From: JAALKW01 sp963974485
GTDB lineage: Bacteria > Pseudomonadota > Gammaproteobacteria > Legionellales > Legionellaceae
Length of the DNA stretch: 64,000 nucleotides
Reading direction: 5' to 3'
Assembly (NCBI GenBank): GCA_963974485.1
Contig: CAXBBS010000009.1
Span: forward strand, 1 to 64,000
Position 1 is the stretch's first letter. Each line of letters opens with the position of its first letter. The position numbers and the translations under genes were made by a program. The notes under the pieces were generated by a model that saw only the letters and a program-made list of their open reading frames with translations, did not search any database and had not been told where the DNA came from. Of the stretch, positions 8,204 to 18,097 are shown in pieces.

Positions 8204-8808
8204 TATTCAATATCCTCAGGCTTCATTTGATAACAGGGCAATTTGGCTAATAACTTAACCGAGGTTACCCCCACAATCGTTGAAATACTGGTTGCAATCA
8301 TCGTCGTTAAAATAATACTGCTGGGTTGTGCGCATCCGTTTGCAGCCAACAAAGCCATCGCTGTTGCTGGAATAAGCTGCACGCTTGATGTATTGATAGC
8401 CAAAAAAGTACACATGGCATTGCTTGCTGTGTGCACGTGCGTATTTAAACGTTGCAGTTCTTTCATCGCTTGAAGGCCAAACGGCGTTGCTGCATTGGCA
8501 AGCCCCAACATATTCGCCGATAAATTTAAAATCATAGCGCCCATCGCCGGATGATCCACAGGTACTTCTGGAAACAGCCAATGCATAATAGGGCGTAATA
8601 GACGTGCAATTTTATGGATAAGCCCCGACGCCGAAGCAACACCCATAATACCCAACCACAGCGCCATGATACCCGTCAAACCCAGGGCCATTTCAAAACC
8701 AAACTTAGCTGAATCTGTGATTGCTTGCACAACCAGGCCAAGGCGCCCTTCGATAGCCCCCACCACAACAGACAAGACCATCATAGAAAGCCAAATAGCA
8801 TTTAACAT
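8203..8808 (-). CDS. spmA: SpmA-like nucleoside-recognition (Gate) membrane protein
   Basis: 201 residues, polytopic, with the SpmA hallmarks: MALWLGIMGVASASGL, a conserved MGAMILNLSANMLGLANAATPFG stretch and TSSVQLIP. It is first in a two-gene operon with the SpmB-like gene. The ATG at 8808 has GGGG at Shine-Dalgarno distance. It is divergent from the DUF1460 gene across only 61 bp. The neighbouring cell-wall genes (M23 peptidase, DUF1460 amidase) hint at an envelope-related role, which is inference. Confidence 0.85.
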   Translation of the reverse strand: MLNAIWLSMMVLSVVVGAIEGRLGLVVQAITDSAKFGFEMALGLTGIMALWLGIMGVASASGLIHKIARLLRPIMHWLFPEVPVDHPAMGAMILNLSANMLGLANAATPFGLQAMKELQRLNTHVHTASNAMCTFLAINTSSVQLIPATAMALLAANGCAQPSSIILTTMIATSISTIVGVTSVKLLAKLPCYQMKPEDIE

Positions 8809-8810
8809 GT

Positions 8811-8840
8811 TTGCCCCTTTCTGTTAACGTTCGCTATAAT
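8811..8840 (+). promoter_or_regulatory. Sigma-70 promoter of the DUF1460 gene
   Basis: TTGCCC (8811-8816) and a perfect TATAAT (8835-8840) are spaced 18 bp apart, about 30 nt before the ATG at 8870, in the short divergent gap shared with the SpmA-like gene. Confidence 0.65.
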
Positions 8841-8869
8841 ATAAGATGTCTCCACTCTAAGAGCACGAC

Positions 8870-9841
8870 ATGCCAAGCAAACATATTGTTTATACCCTAG
8901 CGCTAACATCATACCTCGTACTTGCGTGTAAACCTGCTTTTTCTCATGCTGAAGCAGACGAAACAATTCGTCAACTATATCATACGCTTGATGCCAAGCC
9001 GACACCCATGGCAATACGTCTGGACACCATAAGCCAACGTTTTTTAAATCAGCCCTATGAAGGCAATTCATTGGGTGAAGGACCCGGCGCACCCTACGAC
9101 CAAGCTCCTATGTATCGCGTCGATGCTTTCGACTGCGAAACGTATGTCGATACCGTTGTCGCACTGGCGCTCGCTCCTGATCTTAATCACTTCACACAAT
9201 GCATAAAAACGATTCGATACGCTCAGGGCGACGCTTCGTTTATCAAGCGCAATCATTTTGCCTCACTTGACTGGAACATAAACAATCAACGCGCAGGTAT
9301 TTTTAAAGATATTACAACAAGCCTCACCAATCAAAAAGGCGAACCTGCAGCGCTCTATGCAAAAACGCTTATAAACAAACCTGAATGGTATAAACAACTG
9401 GACAAAGCGCGTATTCGACTTCCTCATGCCCTACCCGAGGAACAAACAAAACAACTCAAAGCATTAAGGCGTGAAGGCAAGCATTTAAAAGTTCAACGTA
9501 TCAGCACACCGTATATTCCACTCACGGCACTCTTTGATACGCAAGGCAAACCAAACCAAGCACTGTTCGATCAAATACCTGACGGTGCCGTCATTGAGAT
9601 TATTCGGCCTAATTGGAACTTAGCAACACGTATTGGAACACGCCTTAATGTCTCGCACATGGGTTTTGTTTTTCGAAAAGAAGGCGAATTGCGATTCCGG
9701 CACGCCTCTCAGCTTAAGAAAAAAGTCAGTGATATGTCTCTGGTTCGTTATTTAGACAGGGCACGAACAAGCCCGACCATTCGAGGTATCAATATACAAA
9801 TTATTGTACCTCAAACCCCAGAAGCTAAAAACTGCGGTTAA
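8870..9841 (+). CDS. DUF1460 N-acetylmuramoyl-L-alanine amidase-like protein
   Basis: A predicted exported NlpC/P60-superfamily cell-wall amidase. Residues 1-27 look like a Sec signal sequence with a hydrophobic core and SHA at the likely cleavage site. Cys20 is not in a good lipobox. The family signature follows: YRVDAFDCETYVDTV with nucleophile candidate Cys89, then IRYAQGD and RNHFASLDWN, and a later VSHMGFVFR segment carrying the probable catalytic His. Its length of 323 residues is normal. The stop overlaps the convergent kup stop. Confidence 0.88.
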   Translation: MPSKHIVYTLALTSYLVLACKPAFSHAEADETIRQLYHTLDAKPTPMAIRLDTISQRFLNQPYEGNSLGEGPGAPYDQAPMYRVDAFDCETYVDTVVALALAPDLNHFTQCIKTIRYAQGDASFIKRNHFASLDWNINNQRAGIFKDITTSLTNQKGEPAALYAKTLINKPEWYKQLDKARIRLPHALPEEQTKQLKALRREGKHLKVQRISTPYIPLTALFDTQGKPNQALFDQIPDGAVIEIIRPNWNLATRIGTRLNVSHMGFVFRKEGELRFRHASQLKKKVSDMSLVRYLDRARTSPTIRGINIQIIVPQTPEAKNCG

Positions 9842-11754
9842 ATCAGACAATAAGTACCAATAGAAATGGTTCGGTCATACGGTAATTGATAAAACTCTAT
9901 ATTTAAATTAGGTGAGTAATTTCTAACAAGAAAAGCGAACAGCTTTTCTTGCCAATGAAACCATAACGTTCGTTTATTACGTGACGCAAACACATTAGGT
10001 AATTCAATAAAATACATCGCTTTTTCAATATCGATATCAAACGGTAATAACCTGCGTTCGTTCACGCGATAAAGTGCTTGTGGAATTGATATCTCATCCA
10101 TAAAGCCATAATGCAACGTGAGCTCACATACATTTTCTTTTAAACACGATATTTCAAAGCGATTCTTCGACACAACATAAGGTATCGGTTCCACCCGATA
10201 ATTAACCAATAAAATATGTTCTGGTAACGCACGGTTGAGTTTTAAAAATTTCAAAAAACTTCCGCCACTTTGATCGTAAATATCCGTAATAAAGATCGCG
10301 GTTGTATTCGGTAAATGCGTTAAGCTTTTATACTCGAACTGCTTCAACAGCTTAGACACTTCTTCTTTTTTGGTATAAAACGCTTCTTGGAGATAAACCC
10401 GTCCTTTATTCCAGGTATACATAATAAATGCGGCAAAACTTGCAAACGTAATCGGAATCCAACCACCGGTTAGAAGTTTTTGTATATTGGCTCCTAAAAA
10501 AGCGACATCAATCGCACCAAAAAACAAAAATACACATGCAATCTTAGACCAATGCCATTTCCACAAACGCACAGCAACATAACCAACCAACAACAACGAC
10601 AATAATCCTTCCAAATTCACGGCCACCCCATACGCATGCGTCATGCTGCTCGATGTTTTTAAGAACAGAACCAACAACAACGTGCCGACCGCTAACATCA
10701 TGTTCACTTGGGGTATATAAATCTGCCCACGTTGCGTACCTGATGTTTGCACGATAGGTAAATGCGGGTACAACCCTAACAAAACAGCTTGCCGCATCAA
10801 TGAAAACGTTGCTGAAATCACGGCTTGCGAAGCAATAATGGTCGCACATGTTGCAATAATTAAGAGCGGTACAGCAAACCATGTTGGGGCAAGATAATAA
10901 AACGGATTATCGATACCTTCTGGATGCTGTAGTAAATACGCGCCTTGACCAAAATAATTTAAAATTAATGCAGGGAATGCCACATAGAACCAACTCATTC
11001 GAATAGGATTTTTTCCAAAATGACCGAGGTCAGCATAAAGCGCCTCGCCCCCTGTCACCACTAAAAAAATACCTCCGAGTAGTGCGTAGCCTTTCCAGCC
11101 ATTCACCACTAAAAAATGTGCAGCATACGCCGGATTCATGGCGTTTAATACCGAGGGATTATCAATAATCTGAATCAAACCAAGCCAAGCAATGGTCACA
11201 AACCAAATAATAATCATGGGACCAAACACGATACCTATGCGCGCAGTACCCAGCGATTGGATTGCAAACAAGGCCACTAAGATCACACATGTAATCGGTA
11301 CAATAGCAGACGATAAACTTGGGAGTGCGACATTCACGCCTTCAATTGCGCTGATCACCGAGATAGCCGGCGTTAACATCCCATCGCCTAGCATCAAGCC
11401 TGCGCCCAAAATTCCTAATAAGAAAAAAAAGCGGGCGTGATGTGCGCGCTTGTGCTTACTTAAAGCTAAAAGCGCTAAGATACCGCCTTCACCGTCATTA
11501 TCCGCACGAAATAAAATAAATAAGTATTTAATCGAAATAATAAGCGTTAACGACCAAAAAATTAACGAGAGTACACCCAAAACATCCGTGACATTAATCG
11601 GCAAACCTTCCAACGATTCACGCATCGCATACAACGGACTCGTTCCTATATCACCATAGACAACGCCGAGTGCCGCTAACGTTAGTGCGGCTGATGATTC
11701 TTTTTTATGATTTTTTGCCTTGCTCAAAGCAACATCCCAGTTGACCCAACTCAT
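9838..11754 (-). CDS. kup: Low-affinity potassium transporter Kup
   Basis: An inner-membrane K+/H+ symporter of the KUP/HAK family. The N-terminal signature ALGVVYGDIGTSPLYA (about residues 28-43) is diagnostic. About twelve membrane helices follow, including GDGMLTPAISVISA and GGEALYADLGHFG, and then a soluble C-terminal domain of about 170 residues. The length of 638 is standard. Its 3' end overlaps the DUF1460 gene by 4 bp tail to tail. It appears monocistronic and divergent from the repeat-protein gene at 11871. Confidence 0.95.
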   Translation of the reverse strand: MSWVNWDVALSKAKNHKKESSAALTLAALGVVYGDIGTSPLYAMRESLEGLPINVTDVLGVLSLIFWSLTLIISIKYLFILFRADNDGEGGILALLALSKHKRAHHARFFFLLGILGAGLMLGDGMLTPAISVISAIEGVNVALPSLSSAIVPITCVILVALFAIQSLGTARIGIVFGPMIIIWFVTIAWLGLIQIIDNPSVLNAMNPAYAAHFLVVNGWKGYALLGGIFLVVTGGEALYADLGHFGKNPIRMSWFYVAFPALILNYFGQGAYLLQHPEGIDNPFYYLAPTWFAVPLLIIATCATIIASQAVISATFSLMRQAVLLGLYPHLPIVQTSGTQRGQIYIPQVNMMLAVGTLLLVLFLKTSSSMTHAYGVAVNLEGLLSLLLVGYVAVRLWKWHWSKIACVFLFFGAIDVAFLGANIQKLLTGGWIPITFASFAAFIMYTWNKGRVYLQEAFYTKKEEVSKLLKQFEYKSLTHLPNTTAIFITDIYDQSGGSFLKFLKLNRALPEHILLVNYRVEPIPYVVSKNRFEISCLKENVCELTLHYGFMDEISIPQALYRVNERRLLPFDIDIEKAMYFIELPNVFASRNKRTLWFHWQEKLFAFLVRNYSPNLNIEFYQLPYDRTISIGTYCLI

Positions 11755-11870
11755 TCAGAGTAACAGTCACCGCTATGGCAAGGCAATAAAATTAGAAAAG
11801 TGACACATAAATTCAACCCATAAGAACACATATAATAATCAGCATGGTCTATAATTAAGATAATTCTTGC

Positions 11871-14800
11871 ATGCGATTGCGATATCCTATGATTGAAATA
11901 AAAAAAAGTACGGCCTTTATCCGGCCTAAAGATAGCCAACAACGCTCAGGGGATAAAATAACTGAAGCTGAATTGGAAGCCTTCATTACATCGACAAGTC
12001 AGTTGATGGATGAGTCCGTTCGTGAAAATTTTTTAACGCGCATGCAGAGCCATGTTGGTCGTGATTCTACTTATGCCCTCAAAGACACCGTACTTCAAGG
12101 ACTCAAAGTCATTTACGATAAATTAGAAAGTCCTGACACAAGCGAATCTGAAAAAAAAATCATCGCCTATAAATTGCAAGAACGTGCTGAAGAATGCACC
12201 CCAGGGTTTCATAACGGCGTCAATGCTGTTGTCGATAGCTTTTATGCGGCCAAAAACATCAATGACTTACTCTTCCGCCTACGTCAAGATATTGTCACAC
12301 GCGTGGCCTCTCAACTATCAGACGATGTCCATGTCAATAATCGCTGCTTTGTTCAAGCAGAAGATTTAGGCTACGGCGTGCGTGCATTAAACCGGGAGGA
12401 TCGTTATCTAAACCATTTATCTGACGTGGTACCTAATCATAAAATTGAACTTGCATTAAACGCCGCTTTTAAAAAAGAATTACGCCTATTCCCTATGCTT
12501 CAAGGCCTCGAAGAGCAATTGAGAGGGCAACTGGATAGCACGGGTTATAAAGGCACGCAAGACATCGTGTATCCTGCAGATGAACAAGATAAAATTGAAA
12601 CCGCCTTAAAACAACTCTTTAAAGATAACCCTGTCGTCGCTGAGCTGGAAGCAGCACAGGATGCTTTAAATAAACAGAGTCATGAACAATCCGCTGTGCT
12701 TGCGCATGCGAAAGAAGCCTTAAATAAATTGGGGTTCACCGACACTGAGGTTACGGTTGTTCTTAAAAATTCTATTGCGAAAATACCTCCCCTCTTCCAT
12801 GAGCGGGTACAAAAAAAAATTAATAATTTCAGTAAAGAGCAAAATAAATCTCTTGAAATGATAAAATTAACATTTACAGAAGGGCGGGCTCTTTTTGATA
12901 AAAACGTTCATACAAGATTCATTAATTCAACCAAAGCATTTGAAACAAAACTTTTCATTGTTCAACAAGATGAAGACGGTATAAGTGAAGGCATTACAGA
13001 TATCAACTGGCCTCGTATAAGAGAAATGCTATGGCAGAGCATAAAAGAACAACATTATTTTGAATTTACCGAAGGTGAAGATATACACATAGACGAGCTC
13101 ATAAACCCTCATCTATCCCCCAAAAATTGGGATTTGCATAGAATATTTACCACAACCGAAGAACTTATTCAGGCAGTTAATTATTTTAATCCACCTGTTG
13201 AAGCTGCAGAGCAATCCCTGCTTCATCATCTTGAGCAACGCCCAGAAGCCTCAAGATATGAGGCGTTCAAAAATATAGTTCAATCATTAAGCAATTATTC
13301 AATCAAAGATCGCATGATCAAAATACACGGTTCGGAATTTATTCCCGAGCTGAAGCAAGATATTCCAACACTTCTTGCCACCCTACCCTTGATGACATCA
13401 GATAATATATCTGAGTGTTTATTAGACCCAACGCTACGAGACCCCTTACTCAATCATATTATTTTAAATCTGCCTCGAAGCCTCACACCCCTATTAAAAT
13501 CGATAGATTCATTAAAGCACATACTACCCAACCTGATTACATCGCCTAATGATTTTAACAGGCTTCTTCCTCATCTAACACCAGACAAATATAGCGCTGT
13601 GTGCGCTGCTATGAAAGATAGCTTTCCTCGCTTCATGGAGGAGGATCCGCGTACATTCTATAGAATATTTAAAACGCTCTCACCAGAACAGAGTGGTGTT
13701 TTTTTAGATATCATTAAGCCTGTATTATTACAAAACCTACCTACCAACGAAAGAGCAGGCGCTCGCTTCGGTATACTTCTGAAAAACCTCTCATCTGACC
13801 AGCGCACGATAATTTTTGATATGATGAAGTCTCAATTGCCTAACATGATTAAAACAGCGCCTGATTTTGGTTCTACTTTACAATATCTATCAGAAGACCA
13901 GCGCACGATAGTTTTTGATATGATGGAATCTCAATTGCCTAACATAATTAAAACAGGGCATGATTTTAGTTCTACTTTACAATATCTATCAGAAGACCAG
14001 CGCACGATTGTTTTTGATATGATGGAATCGCAATTACCTAACATGATTAAAACAGGTGATGATTTTGGAAGGATCATGCAGCATATCTCGTCTGACCAAT
14101 ATCAAATTATTTTCAATAAAATTAAAGTCGACTTACCCCATATCATTCATTCACCTGAAGAGGTTATTAATGCCATTGAATCCTTGTCCTTAGAGCGCTG
14201 TTCTGATGTTGTTGATGTAATAAAAAGCCAATTTCAACACTTTATTAAATCAAGCGAAGATTTTGAAAAATTAATAGAGCATCTCGGATATCTTGAGGAT
14301 GAAGAAAAATTCACGCTCGTAATCGATAACTGTGACGGCATTCTTCACCAGGCATTCCTAGAAGGTGAATTTACTTTATTCGATATGTTAATCAATCAAG
14401 GTGTGATGCCAACGCCTGATACCTTCTTACAAATATGCTTGACGAGCAATACTTCATGCATTGATGTGTTGCTTAATAAAGGAATGATTGACCCCGAAGA
14501 TATCATTTCATTAGCCAGTCATGTAAAGAATACAGACCTTATTCAAAGCTTATTTGATGAAGCAATACTCGAGCCAACCCAAGAAATGCTCATTCAGGCA
14601 TGTGAAGATAATGATATTGAGGTAATCCAACTTTTAATTCATAACGATATGATTCAAACCGCTGAGGATTTTCGTGCAGCTCTTTCCAACATGACGCCAG
14701 AGCAATGCACTGTTTTTTTTGAGATAATTAAATCTGATTTAAACAAAATCATTCAAAACTCAGATGACCTGAATAAGATACAAGATTATCTAACACCCGA

Positions 14801-15014
14801 ACAAAATGCGGAGCTGATTAGCAACAGCCCGCTTTTGCAGGGGCACCAAAATAAAATGGTTGATACGTTTAACTCGATTGAAAAACAATCAGCAATGAAA
14901 GATTTTTTATCAAACATGCGAAATAATACGTCTAATCAAGCAGATCAAACGTTGGATGAACGCAATCAAGATAACCAAGATGCTGCCGACAACACAACAC
15001 CCCATACACCATGA
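11871..15014 (+). CDS. 1047-aa orphan with 33-residue repeats and ankyrin-like tail
   Basis: The function is unknown. The first ~530 residues are helical and charged with no recognised domain. From about residue 555 to 810 a 33-residue unit recurs (LSxDQRTIVFDMMxSQLPNMIKT…DFxxxLQY), and three copies near 13800-14060 are almost identical in DNA. Residues about 815-950 resemble degenerate ankyrin repeats (HQAFLEGEFTLFDMLINQG, IEVIQLLIHNDMI). The tail is Asn/Asp/Gln/Thr-rich and polar. The size, repeats and lack of neighbours suggest a translocated effector, which is inferred. ATG 11871 and an in-frame ATG at 11889 both lack a clear Shine-Dalgarno. TATAAT boxes at 11831 and 11850 leave the start uncertain. 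Confidence 0.75.
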   Translation: MRLRYPMIEIKKSTAFIRPKDSQQRSGDKITEAELEAFITSTSQLMDESVRENFLTRMQSHVGRDSTYALKDTVLQGLKVIYDKLESPDTSESEKKIIAYKLQERAEECTPGFHNGVNAVVDSFYAAKNINDLLFRLRQDIVTRVASQLSDDVHVNNRCFVQAEDLGYGVRALNREDRYLNHLSDVVPNHKIELALNAAFKKELRLFPMLQGLEEQLRGQLDSTGYKGTQDIVYPADEQDKIETALKQLFKDNPVVAELEAAQDALNKQSHEQSAVLAHAKEALNKLGFTDTEVTVVLKNSIAKIPPLFHERVQKKINNFSKEQNKSLEMIKLTFTEGRALFDKNVHTRFINSTKAFETKLFIVQQDEDGISEGITDINWPRIREMLWQSIKEQHYFEFTEGEDIHIDELINPHLSPKNWDLHRIFTTTEELIQAVNYFNPPVEAAEQSLLHHLEQRPEASRYEAFKNIVQSLSNYSIKDRMIKIHGSEFIPELKQDIPTLLATLPLMTSDNISECLLDPTLRDPLLNHIILNLPRSLTPLLKSIDSLKHILPNLITSPNDFNRLLPHLTPDKYSAVCAAMKDSFPRFMEEDPRTFYRIFKTLSPEQSGVFLDIIKPVLLQNLPTNERAGARFGILLKNLSSDQRTIIFDMMKSQLPNMIKTAPDFGSTLQYLSEDQRTIVFDMMESQLPNIIKTGHDFSSTLQYLSEDQRTIVFDMMESQLPNMIKTGDDFGRIMQHISSDQYQIIFNKIKVDLPHIIHSPEEVINAIESLSLERCSDVVDVIKSQFQHFIKSSEDFEKLIEHLGYLEDEEKFTLVIDNCDGILHQAFLEGEFTLFDMLINQGVMPTPDTFLQICLTSNTSCIDVLLNKGMIDPEDIISLASHVKNTDLIQSLFDEAILEPTQEMLIQACEDNDIEVIQLLIHNDMIQTAEDFRAALSNMTPEQCTVFFEIIKSDLNKIIQNSDDLNKIQDYLTPEQNAELISNSPLLQGHQNKMVDTFNSIEKQSAMKDFLSNMRNNTSNQADQTLDERNQDNQDAADNTTPHTP
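13798..14095 (+). repeat. Near-identical 99-bp coding repeats
   Basis: Three consecutive 99-bp units share long identical blocks such as CAATATCTATCAGAAGACCA followed by GCGCACGAT. They encode the 33-residue repeats and are the youngest part of a longer, more diverged array. Confidence 0.8.
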
Positions 15015-15070
15015 AACGAGCACATCAATTTTTCATGCTTAACTTAACAACAACCCTATAGCCAACCTGA

Positions 15071-15094
15071 ATGCCGTGGCTTTATGCACGGCAT
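15071..15094. terminator. Hairpin between convergent genes
   Basis: A perfect 8-bp stem (ATGCCGTG with CACGGCAT) encloses an 8-nt loop between the 3' ends of the 11871 gene and rhlE. Neither side has a proper T run, so it may be a factor-assisted or bidirectional terminator and not a canonical one. Confidence 0.4.
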
Positions 15095-15101
15095 CCCCTG
15101 A

Positions 15102-16406
15102 TTATTTAGACCTTTGTTTTAATTTACTCACGTTGCTATGACTTCTTGGCGGATTACTTTTTTGCGTGCTATTTTTTTGCGCGCTACTTTTGTTTGGGTT
15201 GCTTGAACGACCTTGTGGCGGTCTTGAGCGAAAACTTGCGCGTGGCTTTGTTACCAAAGTCTCGGGCACATCATGGGTCGGCTCAAAACCTGAAATTAAT
15301 TCTCGTGTTAATTTTTTCTTAAGCACGGCTTCAATCGCAAACAGCATCTCGGCTTCATCTGCAGAAATCAGTGAAAACGCATTTCCTTCTCTGCCTGCTC
15401 GACCTGTTCGCCCGATGCGATGCACATAATCTTCGGCCACTTGTGGCAATTCATAATTTATCACCTGTGGTAGCGCTTTAATATCTAAACCACGTGCAGC
15501 AATGTCCGTGGCAACCAAAATATCAAGCTCGCCGCTTTTAAAAAGATCCAAAGCTTTGGTTCGTGCATTTTGGCTTTTGTTGCCATGAATCGCTGCAACT
15601 TTAAATGCCTTTTTCTGCAAATGCTCCGTCAAACGATTGGCGCCATGTTTTGTTTTTGTAAAAACAAGCACTTGTTCCCATTGATTCTCACGAATCAAAT
15701 GCGTTAATAACTCTTTCTTTTTTTGTTTATCAACGGGGTATACATGTTGTTTAACCGTAGCTGCCGAGGTTTGCTTAGGCGCAACAGAAATTTCAACGGG
15801 TGATTTTAATAAACTTTTTGCAAGTGCCTTAATATCGTTTGAAAACGTGGCTGAAAACAATAACGTCTGACGTTTTTCAGGCAACGCTCGGATAATACGC
15901 TGAATATCGCGAATAAATCCCATATCAAGCATTCTGTCGGCTTCATCCAGCACCAGAACTTCTAAACGATCGAATTTAATCGCGTTTTGGTTATACAAAT
16001 CAATCAAACGACCCGGTGTGGCTACGAGAACATCCATCCCTCCGCGAAGCTTCATCATTTGTGGGTTAATTTTAACCCCACCAAACACAACGTCTGAATT
16101 GAGCTTTAAGTTCTTACCATAGGCTTTGAAGCTTTCGCCCACTTGTGCTGCGAGCTCCCGTGTAGGGGTTAAAATTAAGGCCCGTACTTGATTAGCAGAA
16201 GCCCATTTGCCTTTACTTAAGTTTTCTAAAATAGGTAATGCAAAACCAGCTGTTTTACCTGTCCCCGTTTGGGCGGCCGCCATGATATCAGAACCCGCTA
16301 AAATCTTAGGAATAGCTTTAATCTGAATAGGTGACGGGGTGGTATAACCCAGCTCTTTAACTGCATCAAGCAAAGGTTTTGATAATTTAAACTCATTAAA
16401 ATTCAT
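15102..16406 (-). CDS. rhlE: ATP-dependent RNA helicase RhlE
   Basis: A DEAD-box helicase that remodels RNA during ribosome maturation or decay. All core motifs are present: the Q-motif region at the N-terminus, AQTGTGKT (45-52), DEAD (154-157), SAT (185-187) and HRIGRTGRAGR. The C-terminal ~65 residues are basic, Ser/Arg/Pro-rich and presumably disordered, typical of RhlE. It is 434 residues long and monocistronic. The start ATG follows GATGAG, and a hairpin at 16431-16455 lies upstream. Confidence 0.93.
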   Translation of the reverse strand: MNFNEFKLSKPLLDAVKELGYTTPSPIQIKAIPKILAGSDIMAAAQTGTGKTAGFALPILENLSKGKWASANQVRALILTPTRELAAQVGESFKAYGKNLKLNSDVVFGGVKINPQMMKLRGGMDVLVATPGRLIDLYNQNAIKFDRLEVLVLDEADRMLDMGFIRDIQRIIRALPEKRQTLLFSATFSNDIKALAKSLLKSPVEISVAPKQTSAATVKQHVYPVDKQKKKELLTHLIRENQWEQVLVFTKTKHGANRLTEHLQKKAFKVAAIHGNKSQNARTKALDLFKSGELDILVATDIAARGLDIKALPQVINYELPQVAEDYVHRIGRTGRAGREGNAFSLISADEAEMLFAIEAVLKKKLTRELISGFEPTHDVPETLVTKPRASFRSRPPQGRSSNPNKSSAQKNSTQKSNPPRSHSNVSKLKQRSK

Positions 16407-16430
16407 ATATTCTCATCATATTAAACAATA

Positions 16431-16455
16431 AATCCCGCAACTATATTGCGGGATT
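16431..16455 (-). terminator. Intrinsic terminator of the desaturase gene
   Basis: A perfect 10-bp stem (AATCCCGCAA with TTGCGGGATT) encloses a 5-nt loop. On the minus strand it is followed by a T-rich run (TTTATTGTTT). It lies about 45 nt after the desaturase stop and just before rhlE, so it could also shape the rhlE leader. Confidence 0.65.
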
Positions 16456-16498
16456 GGGATTCAGATGAAGGCTCATCTTATTTAAGTAAATTACTTAC

Positions 16499-17560
16499 TT
16501 AATTTTGATATTGCTCACCTTCTTCAAAGGTCATCCATACTTTCTTTTCAAAATCATACAACTTACATTTTTTGAAAATATTTCCGACATAACTCCACTT
16601 AAACTGGTATTCATGAAAGTACGTGCCGTACTTTTCTTTCAATGCCTCATAAGCTTCTGGCAAATGATAAAATGGAATGCGTGTGTCCAAATGATGTGGT
16701 ATATGCACCATAATGTTATGCAACAATGCTTTCGACAATTTTGAACAGTGGATAATTGTACTACAATACAAGGCACCAATCGAGTGCGACCATTCTTGTT
16801 TTAAATCAAAAAATGGAATATTCGGATGCGTGTGATGTAAATACACAATCATCGAAATAAAATAATTGAATACAATAAACGGTACAACCACGGCCATCAG
16901 AATACCCACCAGGCCACCTGCAAAAATATACGCAGCGGCTGAAGCTAATATAGTATAAGCAAGCACCATGAGTTTACCATTACGATAGTATCGACGTTGT
17001 TTCGCATCTTTACCGGGATTAAATTTCAACATCTGCGACCACCAAATACGACGCAAATAATGAAATGCACAGGTAAACGCGCTGCGCTCTACGCGATAAA
17101 GTATACGCTGAAACAAGGAAAGCGCGCGATATTCAGCGGGTGTAAGCGGACGCCAGATCCAATCAATCGGAGACAACGATGTAAATCCGTGATGTACTTT
17201 ATTATGTCCGTACGACCACATGCGATAAATATTTAACGACGGCAGCATCACGAGTGTGCCCAATACTTCGGCAACTTTACTGCTTTTAAACAACGTACCG
17301 TGCGCGGCGTCATGCGCCCACACAAATAACATGGCGGTCGCGGTACCTGAAATAAGGCCACCCACCAGCTTTAATCCTACATAAGGATTAAAAAAAACAA
17401 GCGCCATACCAAACAAAAAAATGCTTAAATCAATCGCATACCAAAGCATCGCTTTGCCTAAAGAACGTTTGAAACAAGCTTCTGGAATAACTTTCCGTGC
17501 TACAGCTGATTTAATTTCTTTAACTTGCTTCCATAAATTTCGTGATTTAATTATATTCAT
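16499..17560 (-). CDS. Membrane-bound fatty acid desaturase
   Basis: A predicted di-iron desaturase or hydroxylase of acyl lipids in the inner membrane. The histidine boxes are visible: HDAAH (83-87), HNKVHH (119-124), HHTHPN in the second half and HIPHH (about 292-296). Hydrophobic helices surround the first box and the 205-245 region. The length of 353 residues fits the family. ATG 17560 has GAGG 9 nt upstream. It seems to be a single-gene unit ending in the hairpin at 16431-16455. The exact regiospecificity cannot be read from the sequence. Confidence 0.88.
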   Translation of the reverse strand: MNIIKSRNLWKQVKEIKSAVARKVIPEACFKRSLGKAMLWYAIDLSIFLFGMALVFFNPYVGLKLVGGLISGTATAMLFVWAHDAAHGTLFKSSKVAEVLGTLVMLPSLNIYRMWSYGHNKVHHGFTSLSPIDWIWRPLTPAEYRALSLFQRILYRVERSAFTCAFHYLRRIWWSQMLKFNPGKDAKQRRYYRNGKLMVLAYTILASAAAYIFAGGLVGILMAVVVPFIVFNYFISMIVYLHHTHPNIPFFDLKQEWSHSIGALYCSTIIHCSKLSKALLHNIMVHIPHHLDTRIPFYHLPEAYEALKEKYGTYFHEYQFKWSYVGNIFKKCKLYDFEKKVWMTFEEGEQYQN

Positions 17561-17692
17561 AAAGTCATACCTCTATAAAGCAATAAATTTACAACAAACT
17601 CCAAATTTGAGCACGATGCCGCTTCATTGTACTTTATTTAGACGTATTGATGCAAGCTATTTACGCTGCTTTATAAATACACTCGATGTAAA

Positions 17693-18097
17693 TTAAATCA
17701 TACCGACGGCATACAACCACGCATCGGTTGGCAAAACTAATTTTCGCTTCGTCATACAAAAGAGCCCGATAACAAAATTTGCTTCACAACAAACATCACC
17801 ATCACGCATAATTCTTTGTGAAAGTTGACCAATTTTACGTTCATACGCGTTCATGTGCGTTTCAATCACCACCTCATCCCGTGCATGCAATTCTTTGGAA
17901 AATTTTAACGTAACACTTAAAATTGTAGGGCCTAAACCTGTTTGTTTAATCACATCTAACCCATATCCATTCTTTGTGATCAAATCCCAGCGAGCCTCTT
18001 CTAGTAAGGTCAAATAGGCAGAATTATTAACATGACCAAATGAGTCAAGGCATGTTTCTTTGATAACATAAGGATACGTGTGAATGTTAGTGTTCAT
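17693..18097 (-). CDS. Acyl-CoA thioesterase (4HBT hotdog fold)
   Basis: A small thioesterase of the YbgC/FadM type. The signature is DSFGHVNNSAYLTLLEEARW, which holds the catalytic Asp/Asn region, followed by a single hotdog domain. I chose ATG 18097 because GAGGA lies 9 nt upstream and the following residues match the family start. A longer frame from 18145 would only add residues read from the preceding gene. It overlaps the end of the spermidine synthase-like gene by 11 nt, so it belongs to that operon. Its substrate is unknown. Confidence 0.85.
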   Translation of the reverse strand: MNTNIHTYPYVIKETCLDSFGHVNNSAYLTLLEEARWDLITKNGYGLDVIKQTGLGPTILSVTLKFSKELHARDEVVIETHMNAYERKIGQLSQRIMRDGDVCCEANFVIGLFCMTKRKLVLPTDAWLYAVGMI

